DNA from: a bacterium
GTDB lineage: Bacteria; Latescibacterota; UBA2968; GCA-2709665
DNA length: 22,531 bases
Reading direction: 5' to 3'
NCBI GenBank assembly: GCA_027619145.1
Contig: JAQCGA010000007.1
Span: 1 to 22,531 of the forward strand
The notes under the pieces were generated by a model that saw only the letters and a list, made by a program, of their open reading frames with translations, searched no databases and was not told where the DNA came from. Positions 1 through 7,241 of the stretch are shown here, one piece after another. The position numbers and the translations under genes are program-made. How positions within the stretch are numbered: the first letter of the stretch is position 1; each line of letters starts with the position of its first letter.

Positions 1-817
1 CGGCGGCCTGTTCGTATGCTGCGGTAGCTTCATCTGGTTTCCCTTGCAGGGTGAGCAAGGAGCCGCGCAAAGTGTGGGCTGTGGCGTATTGGGGATCTTT
101 TTTCAGGGCTTTTTTTATTTGCTTGAGCGCACGTTTGACAGCCCGCTCTTTTTTTGTTCCGCGAGGCATATCCTGGATCGTTAAGAGGTCCTGGGCGGTT
201 TCTGATGCGATTTGGTACGCCTTGAGATCCGTGGTGGGCGGTCTGCGAACAGCGCCCAGTTGCAAGGCTTCCGGAACCTGTTTCAGGGCGCCTCCCAGGT
301 GTTCGAGCAGGGCCTGTTGAAGGTGTAAGATGCTATCCCGGCGGCCTTCTACAAAGGCCCGGCCCAGGGTTTCGCCGGTGGTGACCTGAATGAAGCGGGC
401 AGCGAGCCAGATGTCAGACTTTTTTTGTTCGGGTTCGGGAACCGAAATTTCCAGGATCTGGGCCGCAATATCCCGGTCTCCGGTTGTGCCCAGCGCACCA
501 ATGACCAGCACGTCTGCCCCCAGCCAGCGTCCGAGGGGCTGTGTGGCCACCGCCGGAGTCCAGGCCGCTTCGTTGGGCAAAACGCGGGCGGTTTTGAGTT
601 CTCGGAGCACGTCGCGTACGGGAATTACGCGCAAGGAGGGTACGCGCCGTAGCTTTTCGGTAAGAGTAGCCGAAGTGGCCGGTCCCAACCAGCGCAGGCT
701 ACTCCGATCTTTGGCTACTCCGAAGGGCAAAACGGCCAGGGTAGGGCGCTGTGCTGCTGGTACAGGGCTGACGCAAAACGTCAGGAGGAGCAAAAAAAAT
801 AAAAATCGCTGTTTCAT
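1..817 (-). CDS. Secreted TolB/FlgO-like N-terminal domain protein with TPR (3' end outside window)
   Basis: The frame is open from an ATG at 815-817 to the left edge, giving 272 residues with no stop, so the C-terminus is missing. Residues 1-22 form a signal peptide: Lys/Arg start, a run of Phe/Leu, and a PAA cleavage site before QRPTLAVLPF. There is a Cys in the hydrophobic core, but its preceding residues do not make a lipobox. Residues 24-185 show the alternating pattern of the TolB/CsgG/FlgO-type alpha-beta domain (AVLPFG, LRVIPVRDVLREL, LGADVLVIGALG, ARFIQVTTGETLG). Residues 225-272 look like the first TPR units (KKDPQYATAHTLRGSLLTLQG). Such proteins act in the periplasm or at the envelope, often as assembly or scaffold factors; the substrate here is unknown. 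No Shine-Dalgarno is visible: the leader just upstream is pyrimidine-rich. The gene is divergent from clpP. Confidence 0.75.
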   Translation of the reverse strand, partial: MKQRFLFFLLLLTFCVSPVPAAQRPTLAVLPFGVAKDRSSLRWLGPATSATLTEKLRRVPSLRVIPVRDVLRELKTARVLPNEAAWTPAVATQPLGRWLGADVLVIGALGTTGDRDIAAQILEISVPEPEQKKSDIWLAARFIQVTTGETLGRAFVEGRRDSILHLQQALLEHLGGALKQVPEALQLGAVRRPPTTDLKAYQIASETAQDLLTIQDMPRGTKKERAVKRALKQIKKALKKDPQYATAHTLRGSLLTLQGKPDEATAAYEQAA

Positions 818-865
818 AGTTGTCCGGAGGAGGGGGTGAGTTTCAAGAAAATAGAAGGCCCTATC

Positions 866-893
866 TTTATAAATTATCGGCAAGTTGCAACAA
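866..893 (-). promoter_or_regulatory. Candidate sigma-70 promoter for the TolB-like/TPR gene
   Basis: On the minus strand TTGTTG (888-893) is followed after 16 nt by TATAAA (866-871), about 48 nt upstream of the ATG at 817. Both boxes are fair matches to consensus. This is an inference from sequence only. Confidence 0.4.
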
Positions 894-1085
894 TTCCACA
901 GCCAAAAACCCCGGAAGCAGGTGCGGTTTGTTCTACCGGGACGGAATTGCGTTTGGTGAATTCTGCCTGTTGCGGCTCATCTTAGGCCTGACCCCTGACC
1001 CGGGGCGATGGGTTGTTGGCTAAAAGTACGCGGAAACAGGTAGCTGTGTCAAGGAAACCCGGTTTGCCAATGTCGGGGAAACCCC

Positions 1086-1114
1086 TTGACTTTCCGGGGC
1101 GGATAGGATAAATT
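1086..1114 (+). promoter_or_regulatory. Candidate sigma-70 promoter for clpP
   Basis: TTGACT (1086-1091) is followed after 17 nt by TAAATT (1109-1114). The -35 box is near perfect and the -10 matches four of six positions. It would give a leader of about 130 nt before the clpP ATG at 1249. A T-rich stretch follows (1150-1192). Confidence 0.5.
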
Positions 1115-1248
1115 GAGCGGTGTTTGTACTTTAAATAAGGTTGCGGATTTTTTGATTAGAGCCTGTGTGAAAACCTGCTTGTTTTTTTGTTGGGCTATGG
1201 TTTTCAGGTCGGCTCTTCATAGAGATTTTAGCGGAGGAATACGACGCG

Positions 1249-1905
1249 ATGGATGTTCAGATGTACAAGGAACGGGATTTGATTGTTGCCGAAGAAGAGG
1301 AAGAAGAAGAGGAAGAGGAAGAGGAAAAGGAAAAGGAAAGTGGGGAGCGGGATGGAGGGAGTTATCTGGGGCGCAGCCTGCTGAAAGCGCGTACTATTTT
1401 GATTAGCGATCCGGTAGATCATAAATTGACCATCCGCATCATTGCGCAACTGTTGCTGATGGACAGCGAGGACTCTAAAGCGCCGATCAAGATTTTTATC
1501 AATTCGCCGGGCGGCAGTGTAGATGACGGGTTTGCCATTTATGATATGATTCGATTTGTTCGGGCGCCCGTAAAAATTGCGAGTGTGGGGCTTTCGGCCA
1601 GTGCGGCCACAGTAATTATGCTGGCAGCCAAAAAAGAAAACCGGTTTGCGCTTCCCAATGCGCGTATTATGATCCATCAGCCCATGATGCAGTACCACGG
1701 ACGGGCCGAAGATATTAAGCGCACTGCGGAACAAATCTTGAAGTTGCGGGAGCGGATTAACAAGCTGTACGCCGAAGAGACCGGTCAACCGCTGGAGAAA
1801 GTACAGGAAGATACGGACCGGGACTACTGGTTGTCTCCCGAAGAAGCGGTGGAATACGGCCTGATTTCCAAGGTGATTTCCAGTCACGAAGAACTGGACG
1901 CCTAA
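1249..1905 (+). CDS. clpP: ATP-dependent Clp protease proteolytic subunit with poly-Glu N-terminal arm
   Basis: ClpP is the serine peptidase that forms two stacked heptameric rings and degrades proteins unfolded by ClpX or ClpA/C. The catalytic triad is visible: Ser118 in GLSASAAT (family form GQAASMGA), His143 in MIHQPM, and Asp192 in TDRDYWLS. The fold motifs INSPGGSV (85-91) and EEAVEYGLI (198-206) are present. Length is 218 aa, slightly longer than the usual 195-207, because residues 15-30 are twelve consecutive Glu followed by KEKE. The start is supported by GGAGGA at 1233-1238, ten nt before the ATG. No clpX or tig is adjacent; the next gene is hemE beyond a hairpin. Function is secure; the role of the acidic arm is unknown. 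Confidence 0.96.
   Translation: MDVQMYKERDLIVAEEEEEEEEEEEEKEKESGERDGGSYLGRSLLKARTILISDPVDHKLTIRIIAQLLLMDSEDSKAPIKIFINSPGGSVDDGFAIYDMIRFVRAPVKIASVGLSASAATVIMLAAKKENRFALPNARIMIHQPMMQYHGRAEDIKRTAEQILKLRERINKLYAEETGQPLEKVQEDTDRDYWLSPEEAVEYGLISKVISSHEELDA
1291..1338 (+). repeat. Purine simple-sequence tract (GAA/GAG/AAG codons) in clpP
   Basis: Sixteen consecutive codons are only GAA, GAG or AAG, encoding Glu x12 then KEKE. The tract is pure purine on the plus strand and pure pyrimidine on the minus strand. It is a low-complexity run that could change length by slippage in steps of three without breaking the frame. Confidence 0.85.
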
Positions 1906-1953
1906 GAGGGACGTGTACGTCGTTCGTTGGAGAGACCTTTTTATTTTACCGAG

Positions 1954-1981
1954 CACCCGGTTATGTTTGTATAGCCGGGTG
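1954..1981 (+). terminator. Hairpin between clpP and hemE, possible weak terminator
   Basis: CACCCGGTTAT (1954-1964), a 6-nt loop, and ATAGCCGGGTG (1971-1981) form an 11-bp stem with one G-U pair. The downstream T content is poor (TTTGACTATTT), so termination would be partial. It lies 49 nt after the clpP stop and 48 nt before the hemE ATG. Confidence 0.55.
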
Positions 1982-2028
1982 TTTGACTATTTGCCTGCTC
2001 AGAGGCGTGATTCAAAAAAGGGAAAACG

Positions 2029-3072
2029 ATGTCGCAATCCAACCGATTCTTACAGGCATGCCGCAGAGAACATGTGGACAGGACGCCCGTCTGGCTGATG
2101 CGCCAGGCTGGCCGATATATGGCGGAATACCGGGCCTTGAAGGAGAAGTATTCGTTTTTGGAAATGGTAAAAACGCCAGAGTTGGCCGCAGAGGTGACTA
2201 TGCAGCCGGTGAATGCCTATGCGGTGGATGCGGCGATTATTTTTCAGGATATTTTGCCCATTCTGGAGCCGATGGGGCTTCACCTGGAGTACGTGAAAGG
2301 TGAGGGGCCGGTGATTCACAACCCGGTGCGTTCGGCTGCGGATGTGGATGCGCTACAGGTTCGCCCGGCTGCGGAAGCGCTTGCATTTGCAGGAGAAGCC
2401 ATTCGTCAGGTCCGGCAAGAACTGGCCGGCAAGGTTCCGTTGATTGGTTTTTCTGGAGCACCATTTACGCTGGTTTGTTACGCGATTGAGGGTGGGGCTT
2501 CGCGAAATTATACCATTGCCAAAGGGCTGATGTATGGGCAACCGGACGTGTGGAAGAAGCTGATGGAGAAGATGTCTGCTGCTGTAGCGGATTATTTGAA
2601 ATTACAGGCGGCTTCTGGAGCGCAGGTGTTGCAGGTGTTCGATAGCTGGGTGGGGGCGCTGAGTCCGGCGGATTATGAAACGTATGTGCTTCCCTATACC
2701 CGGCAGGCGATTGAAGCGGTAAAAGACGCGTTTGCAGACATTCCACTCATTCACTTTGGTACGGGAACTGGTGGGATGCTGCACCTGATGAAGGCTGCGG
2801 GTGGGGATGTGATTGGTGTGGATTGGCGGGAGGACCTGGCCCAAGCCTGGGACGGATTGGGCAACGGTGTGGCGGTGCAGGGCAACCTGGATCCGGTGAT
2901 TTTGTTTGCACCCGTGGAGGAGATTCGGAAGCAGGCGGCGCGTATTCTGGATAGCGTGCGAGGCCGGCCTGGCCACATTTTTAATTTGGGCCACGGTATT
3001 TTGCAGCATACACCAGTGGATCATGTCGCCGCGCTGGTGGACTTTGTTCATGAGTATACGGGGAAGGATTGA
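2029..3072 (+). CDS. hemE: Uroporphyrinogen decarboxylase
   Basis: HemE removes the four acetate carboxyl groups of uroporphyrinogen III to give coproporphyrinogen III, in the cytoplasm. The protein is 347 aa, the normal length. The family signature PVWLMRQAGRYM (20-31) carries the substrate-binding Arg25 and Arg29, and the catalytic Asp is Asp74 in IIFQDILPIL. FSGAPFTLVCYAIEGG and the C-terminal FNLGHGILQHTPVDHV are also typical. The ATG at 2029 is preceded by AAAGGGAAAACG, a modest ribosome binding site. It is the first gene of a hemE-hemH-hemG run; hemH starts 1 nt after its stop. Confidence 0.97.
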   Translation: MSQSNRFLQACRREHVDRTPVWLMRQAGRYMAEYRALKEKYSFLEMVKTPELAAEVTMQPVNAYAVDAAIIFQDILPILEPMGLHLEYVKGEGPVIHNPVRSAADVDALQVRPAAEALAFAGEAIRQVRQELAGKVPLIGFSGAPFTLVCYAIEGGASRNYTIAKGLMYGQPDVWKKLMEKMSAAVADYLKLQAASGAQVLQVFDSWVGALSPADYETYVLPYTRQAIEAVKDAFADIPLIHFGTGTGGMLHLMKAAGGDVIGVDWREDLAQAWDGLGNGVAVQGNLDPVILFAPVEEIRKQAARILDSVRGRPGHIFNLGHGILQHTPVDHVAALVDFVHEYTGKD

Positions 3073-3073
3073 G

Positions 3074-4012
3074 ATGGGCAAGCAAGCGGTTTTGATGCTG
3101 GCATATGGAAGCCCTGATTCTCTGGATGATATGGAAGCTTATCTGAACGATATCCGGGGTGGGCGGCCGATGTCGAAGGAGTTTGTGGAGGAGTTCCGGG
3201 GGCGGTACGCACAAATTGGCGGGCGATCTCCGCTGAATGAGCGAACGTTTGAACAGGCGGAGCATACGGAAAAAGAGTTGCGTGATCGAGGGCATGACGT
3301 AACGGTGTATGTGGGGATGCGGCACTGGAAGCCGTGGATCAAAGATACGGTGGCGCAAATGCAGGCAGACGGCGTAGAGCAAGCGGTGGGAATTGTGATG
3401 GCGCCGCATTATTCGAAAATGAGCATTGGGAAATACTGGGACAAAGTGAACGAGGCGCAAGAAGCAGCAGGCAGCCATATTGATTTTACGTTCGTGGATT
3501 CCTGGTGTAGCCAGCCCCGACTGCTGGAAGCCCAGGAAGCGCTGGTGCGCGAGGCGCTGAAGAAGTTCTCCGGGGATGTTCGGGACAATGTGAAGATTGT
3601 ATTTTCGGCGCATAGCCTGCCCGCACGGTTGCTGAAGATGGGCGATCCGTACGATGACGAATTGCAGAGCAATGCAAAGGCGCTGGTCCAGCGATTAGGT
3701 GAAGTGGACTGGACGTTTTCTTATCAGAGCGCGGCAAAAACGGGTGAGCCGTGGCTGGGACCGCAGATTGAAGAACTGGTTCCGGACCTGGCAGAACAGG
3801 GATACCGGCACCTGTTGATTGCGCCCATCGGGTTTGTATGCGACCACGTAGAGGTGTTGTACGATATTGATATTGGGGTGCAGGCAATTGCAAAAGAACA
3901 TGGGGTACAGGTGGAGCGGATTGCGTCTATGAATAGCAATCCGGTGTTTATCCAGGCTGTAGTGGATGCCGTGGTGGAGAAGCTGAAGGTAAAAGGCAAA
4001 AGGCAAAAGTAA
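3074..4012 (+). CDS. hemH: Ferrochelatase, coproporphyrin (CpfC/Bacillus-type) form likely
   Basis: The enzyme inserts Fe2+ into a porphyrin. It is 312 aa, the length of the single-domain Bacillus enzyme. Key residues are His180 in FSAHSLPA and Glu260 in GFVCDHVEVLYDID. The N-terminus LAYGSPDSLDDMEAYLNDIRGGRP places a Tyr (Tyr11) where Bacillus CpfC has its Tyr ligand; protoporphyrin ferrochelatases of the proteobacterial type have a different motif there. YRHLLIAPIGF and SYQSAAKTGEPWLGP also match the Bacillus type. Only Cys144 and Cys256 are present, so no C-terminal iron-sulfur cluster is expected. AAGGA at 3064-3068 precedes the ATG, which begins 1 nt after the hemE stop. The last residues KVKGKRQK are encoded by a short tandem repeat. 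I prefer coproporphyrin as substrate, but that is inferred. Confidence 0.93.
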   Translation: MGKQAVLMLAYGSPDSLDDMEAYLNDIRGGRPMSKEFVEEFRGRYAQIGGRSPLNERTFEQAEHTEKELRDRGHDVTVYVGMRHWKPWIKDTVAQMQADGVEQAVGIVMAPHYSKMSIGKYWDKVNEAQEAAGSHIDFTFVDSWCSQPRLLEAQEALVREALKKFSGDVRDNVKIVFSAHSLPARLLKMGDPYDDELQSNAKALVQRLGEVDWTFSYQSAAKTGEPWLGPQIEELVPDLAEQGYRHLLIAPIGFVCDHVEVLYDIDIGVQAIAKEHGVQVERIASMNSNPVFIQAVVDAVVEKLKVKGKRQK

Positions 4013-4041
4013 AAAAGAGATGCAACTTCTTTTGCCTTTTT
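3991..4041 (+). repeat. AAAAGGC heptad array forming a hairpin across the hemH stop codon
   Basis: AAAAGGC AAAAGGC AAAAGTA are consecutive heptads covering the last hemH codons and stop. The arm AAAAGGCAAAAG (3998-4009) is exactly complementary to CTTTTGCCTTTT (4029-4040), which is followed by T. It could act as a weak terminator or pause site before hemG, whose AAGGGG ribosome binding site starts at 4042 directly after it. Confidence 0.7.
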
Positions 4042-4054
4042 AAGGGGTTGTTTT

Positions 4055-5443
4055 ATGCATGTAACGATTGTTGGCGGTGGGATTGCAGGGCTGGCGACGG
4101 CTTATTATTTACAGGAAAAGGCTCGAGAAGCGGGGCGTGAGGTGGCCTATACGCTGGTAGAGCGTGAGGACCGCCTGGGTGGGAAGATTGTTACGGAGGA
4201 TGTGGATGGGTTTACGATTGAGGGCGGGCCGGATTTGATTCTCACGCAGAAGCCGTGGGGGATTCAGCTTTGCCGGGATCTGGGATTGGGTGAGCGGCTG
4301 ATGACGACCAACCACGAACGGCAGAAGACGTTCCTGGTACAGAAGGGAAAGTTGATTCCGTTTCCGAGCGATTTTACGTTGATTCCCACAAAGTTCATGC
4401 CGTTTGCACGTTCCTCGTTGTTTTCGCTGCGTGGAAAGGTGCGGATGGGGATGGACTGGTTTATTGCGGCCCGGAAGGAAGACGGAGACGAGAGCCTGGC
4501 GAGTTTTATTCGCAGGCGACTGGGGCAGGAAGCGGTGGACAAAATTGGTGGACCGATGCTGGCGGGGATCCACAGTGCAGACCCGGAACGGTTGAGTTTG
4601 CTGGCCACGTTTCCGAGATTTGTAGAGATGGAAAAAAAATACGGGAGCCTGATGAAAGCGATGCAGGCGGCGCGGAAGAATCGTCCACCGTCTGGTGGGA
4701 AAACGCCACCGCCGATGTTTCAAACGTTGATGGGCGGGTTGGGTGAGCTGGCGGGAGCGATTCTGGAGCGGTTGGACGGGGATGTGCGGCCGGGATGTGC
4801 GGTACAGGAAATTCGGCGCACAGAGATGGGGTTTCAGGTGGTGCTGGATGGAGAGACACTGGAGACGGATGCGGTGGTGCTGGCTGCTCCGGCCTATGTT
4901 TCGGCAGAACTGGTAAAAGGGTTTGCGCCAGAGTTGGCAGAGCGACTGCGGCAGATTCGGTATGTATCGAGCGGTACGGTGTCGCTGGCGTTCCGGAAAG
5001 AAGATGTGGCGGGGCAGCATCATTTGGAAGGGTTTGGATTTCTGGTGCCTAAGCCGGAGGGGCGGCGGATTACGGGTTGTACGTGGACGTCTTCCAAGTT
5101 GAACCATCGAGCACCCGCAGACGGGGTGTTGATCCGGGGTTTTGTGGGTGGGGATTCGCAGGAGGAGATTGTGGAATTGCCGGATGATGAACTGGTGGTT
5201 GCGGTGCGGAAGGAGATTGCAGAATTGATGGGGATTACGGCAGAGCCGGTGTTTACCCGTATCCATCGCTGGCGCAAAGGAAGGCCACAGTACGATGTGG
5301 GACATCTGGACCGGGTGGGGGAGATGGAGAAGCTGGCGGCGCAGGTACCGGGGCTGTATTTGACAGGTAGTGCGTATCGCGGATCGGGTATTCCGGATTG
5401 TGTGAAACAGGGGCTGGATGCGGTGGAGCGGATTCTGGGGTAA
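4055..5443 (+). CDS. hemG: FAD-dependent coproporphyrinogen III / protoporphyrinogen IX oxidase
   Basis: This oxygen-dependent flavoenzyme oxidises the porphyrinogen ring by six electrons. The dinucleotide fold is at residues 5-20 ([14 protein letters not shown]), followed by [14 protein letters not shown] and IEGGPDLIL. The C-terminal FAD motif [20 protein letters not shown] is diagnostic of the HemY/HemG family. Length is 462 aa, close to the 470 aa of Bacillus HemY. No transmembrane segment is evident. AAGGGG at 4042-4047 lies 7 nt before the ATG. The order hemE-hemH-hemY matches the Bacillus operon, where the enzyme acts as coproporphyrinogen oxidase (CgoX). Which porphyrinogen is used here cannot be settled without finding chdC or hemN/hemF elsewhere. 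The alternative symbols hemY and cgoX are in use for this family. Confidence 0.93.
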   Translation: MHVTIVGGGIAGLATAYYLQEKAREAGREVAYTLVEREDRLGGKIVTEDVDGFTIEGGPDLILTQKPWGIQLCRDLGLGERLMTTNHERQKTFLVQKGKLIPFPSDFTLIPTKFMPFARSSLFSLRGKVRMGMDWFIAARKEDGDESLASFIRRRLGQEAVDKIGGPMLAGIHSADPERLSLLATFPRFVEMEKKYGSLMKAMQAARKNRPPSGGKTPPPMFQTLMGGLGELAGAILERLDGDVRPGCAVQEIRRTEMGFQVVLDGETLETDAVVLAAPAYVSAELVKGFAPELAERLRQIRYVSSGTVSLAFRKEDVAGQHHLEGFGFLVPKPEGRRITGCTWTSSKLNHRAPADGVLIRGFVGGDSQEEIVELPDDELVVAVRKEIAELMGITAEPVFTRIHRWRKGRPQYDVGHLDRVGEMEKLAAQVPGLYLTGSAYRGSGIPDCVKQGLDAVERILG

Positions 5444-5458
5444 AACAAAAGCGATCTC

Positions 5459-5482
5459 ACGCAAAGGCGCAAAGACGCGAAG
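5459..5482 (+). repeat. ACGCAAAG octad array downstream of hemG
   Basis: Three consecutive octads, ACGCAAAG, GCGCAAAG and ACGCGAAG, start 16 nt after the hemG stop. This resembles the widespread intergenic ACGCAAAG-type repeats of several phyla. No coding role is evident. Confidence 0.7.
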
Positions 5483-5512
5483 GGGAACCCTCCTTTGAAG
5501 GGTGTGAAACGA

Positions 5513-5541
5513 AGCAGGAGCGAAAGGGCTCCTGCTTTTTT
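5513..5541 (+). terminator. Strong rho-independent terminator of the hem operon
   Basis: AGCAGGAGC (5513-5521), a 6-nt loop and GCTCCTGCT (5528-5536) form a perfect 9-bp GC-rich stem followed by a run of six T (5536-5541). It closes the plus-strand hem run and lies just before the convergent FlhB-like gene. Confidence 0.88.
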
Positions 5542-5562
5542 GTGTACGGGAATTGAGGCGCT

Positions 5563-5850
5563 TCAGCCGTTCTGTTCTTTCCAGCGGTTGTTGGTGCGGT
5601 AGATGAAGGAGAGGATTTCGGCAATGGTGCGGTAGAGTTCGGGAGGAATTTCCTGGTTCAAGTCCAGCTGGGCGAGCAGGGTCACCAGGTCTTTGTCTTC
5701 CTGGATGGGGATGTTGTGCTCTTTTGCCACGGCGAGGATGCGGTCTGCCATCTCGCCGCTGCCTTTGGCAAGAAGGCGGGGGGCATCGTTGTTTTCAGGA
5801 TCGTAGCCGAGGGCGGCTGCGGTGCGACGCGGAGTGGGTTCGTCTGGCAT
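5563..5850 (-). CDS. FlhB C-terminal-domain-like protein (orphan)
   Basis: The protein is 95 aa from the ATG at 5848-5850. Residues such as RRTAAALGYDPENNDAPRLLAKGSGEMADRILAVAKEHNIPIQED and EIPPELYRTIAEILSFIYR match the cytoplasmic C-terminal domain of FlhB/YscU export-gate proteins, without the membrane part. The NPTH self-cleavage motif is absent. Such stand-alone FlhB-like proteins occur in flagellated bacteria and may affect export substrate choice, but the role is not settled. No clear Shine-Dalgarno precedes the ATG. A longer frame from a TTG at 5931 begins inside a tandem repeat and has an unlikely N-terminus, so I chose the internal ATG. It follows serS on the same strand with about 100 nt between. 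Confidence 0.82.
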   Translation of the reverse strand: MPDEPTPRRTAAALGYDPENNDAPRLLAKGSGEMADRILAVAKEHNIPIQEDKDLVTLLAQLDLNQEIPPELYRTIAEILSFIYRTNNRWKEQNG

Positions 5851-5908
5851 GGGAGGATCGCCGGGGTTGGATGGGACACGGATGGAATGTAGTGAGAGAG
5901 ACAGGGGT

Positions 5909-5938
5909 AAGATACAATTGCCAATTATCAATTATCAA
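5909..5938 (-). promoter_or_regulatory. Possible promoter for the FlhB-like gene, partly inside a heptad repeat
   Basis: On the minus strand TTGATA (5933-5938) is followed after 18 nt by TATCTT (5909-5914), about 60 nt upstream of the chosen ATG. The -35 box is made by the AATTATC repeat. The -10 match is four of six. Speculative. Confidence 0.3.
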
Positions 5939-5950
5939 TTGGCAATTTTT
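5916..5950. repeat. AATTATC heptad array with 11-bp hairpin next to the serS stop
   Basis: Five consecutive heptads: AATTGCC, AATTATC, AATTATC, AATTGGC, AATTTTT. The outer units pair as AATTGCCAATT (5916-5926) with AATTGGCAATT (5937-5947). The T-tract lies on the plus strand, so it would work as a terminator only for plus-strand transcription. It abuts the serS TGA at 5950-5952. Confidence 0.8.
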
Positions 5951-7224
5951 CAGGATTTCGGCTCGAGGACTTCCTGGCCACCCATGTAGGGGCGCAGGGC
6001 TTCCGGGAGGACGACGCTGCCGTCGGCTTGCTGGTTGTTTTCCAGGAGTGGGATGAGGATGCGTGGCGAAGCCAGGACGGTGTTGTTGAGTGTGTGGACG
6101 AACTGGAGTTTGCCATCGCCGTCGCGGTAACGCAGGTTGAGGCGGCGAGCCTGGAAGTCGTGAAAGCTGGAGCAGGAGTGGGTTTCGCCGTAGGCGTTCC
6201 GACTGGGCATCCAGGTTTCAATGTCGTGCATGCGGTGTTTGCCCAGGCCCATGTCTCCGGTGCAGACTTCCACAATGCGATGGGGCAGGCCCAATTTTTT
6301 TGTGACCTGTTCTGCATTGCCCAGGATGCGGGTGTGCATTTCAGCCGAGGTGGCGGGGTCGTTTTTGCACAGGACGACCTGCTCGACCTTGTCGAACTGG
6401 TGGATGCGGTAAATGCCCCGGGTGTCTTTGCCGTAGGTGCCGGCTTCGCGGCGGAAGCAGGGCGAATTGCTGACGAGGCGGACGGGCAGGTCGTCTTCGC
6501 TCAGGATTTCATCGGCATAATACGAGGTGAGCGAGACTTCGGCGGTGCCAACCAGGTAGAGATCGTCTTTTTCTACGGCGTAGGCCTGTTCGCGGCCCTG
6601 GGGGAAATAGGTGGTGCCAACCATGAAGTCTTCGCGCACCAGCACGGGTACGGTAAGTGGGGTGAAGCCCTGTTCGAGCATGTGGTCCAGGGCCAGACGA
6701 AGCACGGCCCAGTGTAGCAGGGCCCCTTCGTTTTTGAGCATGTAGCTGCGGGAACCAGCGAGTTTTACGCCGCGTTCCACGTCCAGGATGTCGAGTTTTT
6801 CGCAGAGTTCTACGTGGTCTTTGGCCTCAAAGCTGAAGGTGGGTGGTTCCCCCCATTTTCGGATTTCGACGTTGTCTGCATCGGTTTTACCTTCGGGAAC
6901 ATCGGCTGCAGGTGGGAGGGGTACGTAGAGTAAGTTTTCTGCAATGTTTTTTTCCAATACGTCGTATTCGGGTTCGAATTCTTTGAGTTTTGTTACCACG
7001 GTTTGCATGTCTACAATGGCCTGCTGTTTTTCTTCGCCCTGAAGTTTCGCAATTTGTTTGGAGCCCTGGTTGCGTTGGGCGCGCATCTCGTCAATTTGTA
7101 CCCGCAGTTCACGGAGGCGGGCGTCTTTTTGTAAGAGAGCGTCCAGGTCAAATTCCACATTTTTTTTCTGGATGGCGTCCCGGACTTCTTCGGGGTGTTC
7201 TCGAATGTAGCGAATGTCGAGCAT
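5950..7224 (-). CDS. serS: Seryl-tRNA synthetase
   Basis: SerRS is a class II synthetase that charges tRNA-Ser with serine. It has 424 aa, the normal bacterial length. Residues 1-100 form the antiparallel coiled-coil arm that holds the tRNA long variable arm. The serine-binding VGTAEVSL (225-232) is present. Motif 2 is FRREAGTYGKDTRGIYRIHQF (257-277), with Arg258 the likely ATP-contacting residue. Motif 3 is NNTVLASPRILIPLLENNQQADGS (380-403), with the invariant Arg at 388. The start is fixed by GAGGA seven nt before the ATG at 7224. It sits between a MotE-like and a FlhB-like gene on the same strand, which is unusual company for a synthetase. Its leader holds a heptad repeat. Confidence 0.98.
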   Translation of the reverse strand: MLDIRYIREHPEEVRDAIQKKNVEFDLDALLQKDARLRELRVQIDEMRAQRNQGSKQIAKLQGEEKQQAIVDMQTVVTKLKEFEPEYDVLEKNIAENLLYVPLPPAADVPEGKTDADNVEIRKWGEPPTFSFEAKDHVELCEKLDILDVERGVKLAGSRSYMLKNEGALLHWAVLRLALDHMLEQGFTPLTVPVLVREDFMVGTTYFPQGREQAYAVEKDDLYLVGTAEVSLTSYYADEILSEDDLPVRLVSNSPCFRREAGTYGKDTRGIYRIHQFDKVEQVVLCKNDPATSAEMHTRILGNAEQVTKKLGLPHRIVEVCTGDMGLGKHRMHDIETWMPSRNAYGETHSCSSFHDFQARRLNLRYRDGDGKLQFVHTLNNTVLASPRILIPLLENNQQADGSVVLPEALRPYMGGQEVLEPKS

Positions 7225-7241
7225 TGGGTTCCTCGTTGGGT

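Larger units (their letters stand above)
818..1248. other. Divergent intergenic region between the TolB-like gene and clpP
   Basis: This 431-nt stretch has no ORF with a convincing ribosome binding site. It holds a candidate minus-strand promoter near 866-893 and a candidate plus-strand promoter near 1086-1114. It also has several short GC-rich inverted repeats around 995-1015 and 1073-1084 (for example GGGG-AAA-CCCC). I see no tRNA, riboswitch or terminator with a T-tract here. Confidence 0.5.

Noticed and set aside
1228..1956. Long minus-strand frame opposite clpP
   Set aside because: It is the shadow of clpP: its Phe/Leu run mirrors the purine tract, it has no ribosome binding site, and it matches no family I recognise, while clpP has an intact triad.
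4109..5464. 451-codon minus-strand frame opposite hemG
   Set aside because: Composition is Arg/His/Pro/Gln-rich with no domain pattern, as expected from the antisense of a GC-rich coding strand. HemG is clearly real.
5851..5931. N-terminal extension of the FlhB-like protein from a TTG
   Set aside because: The TTG lies inside the heptad hairpin, there is no ribosome binding site, and the extra residues do not fit the family start.
5916..5950. Heptad array as a CRISPR array
   Set aside because: Units are contiguous 7-mers with no spacers, and no cas gene is present.
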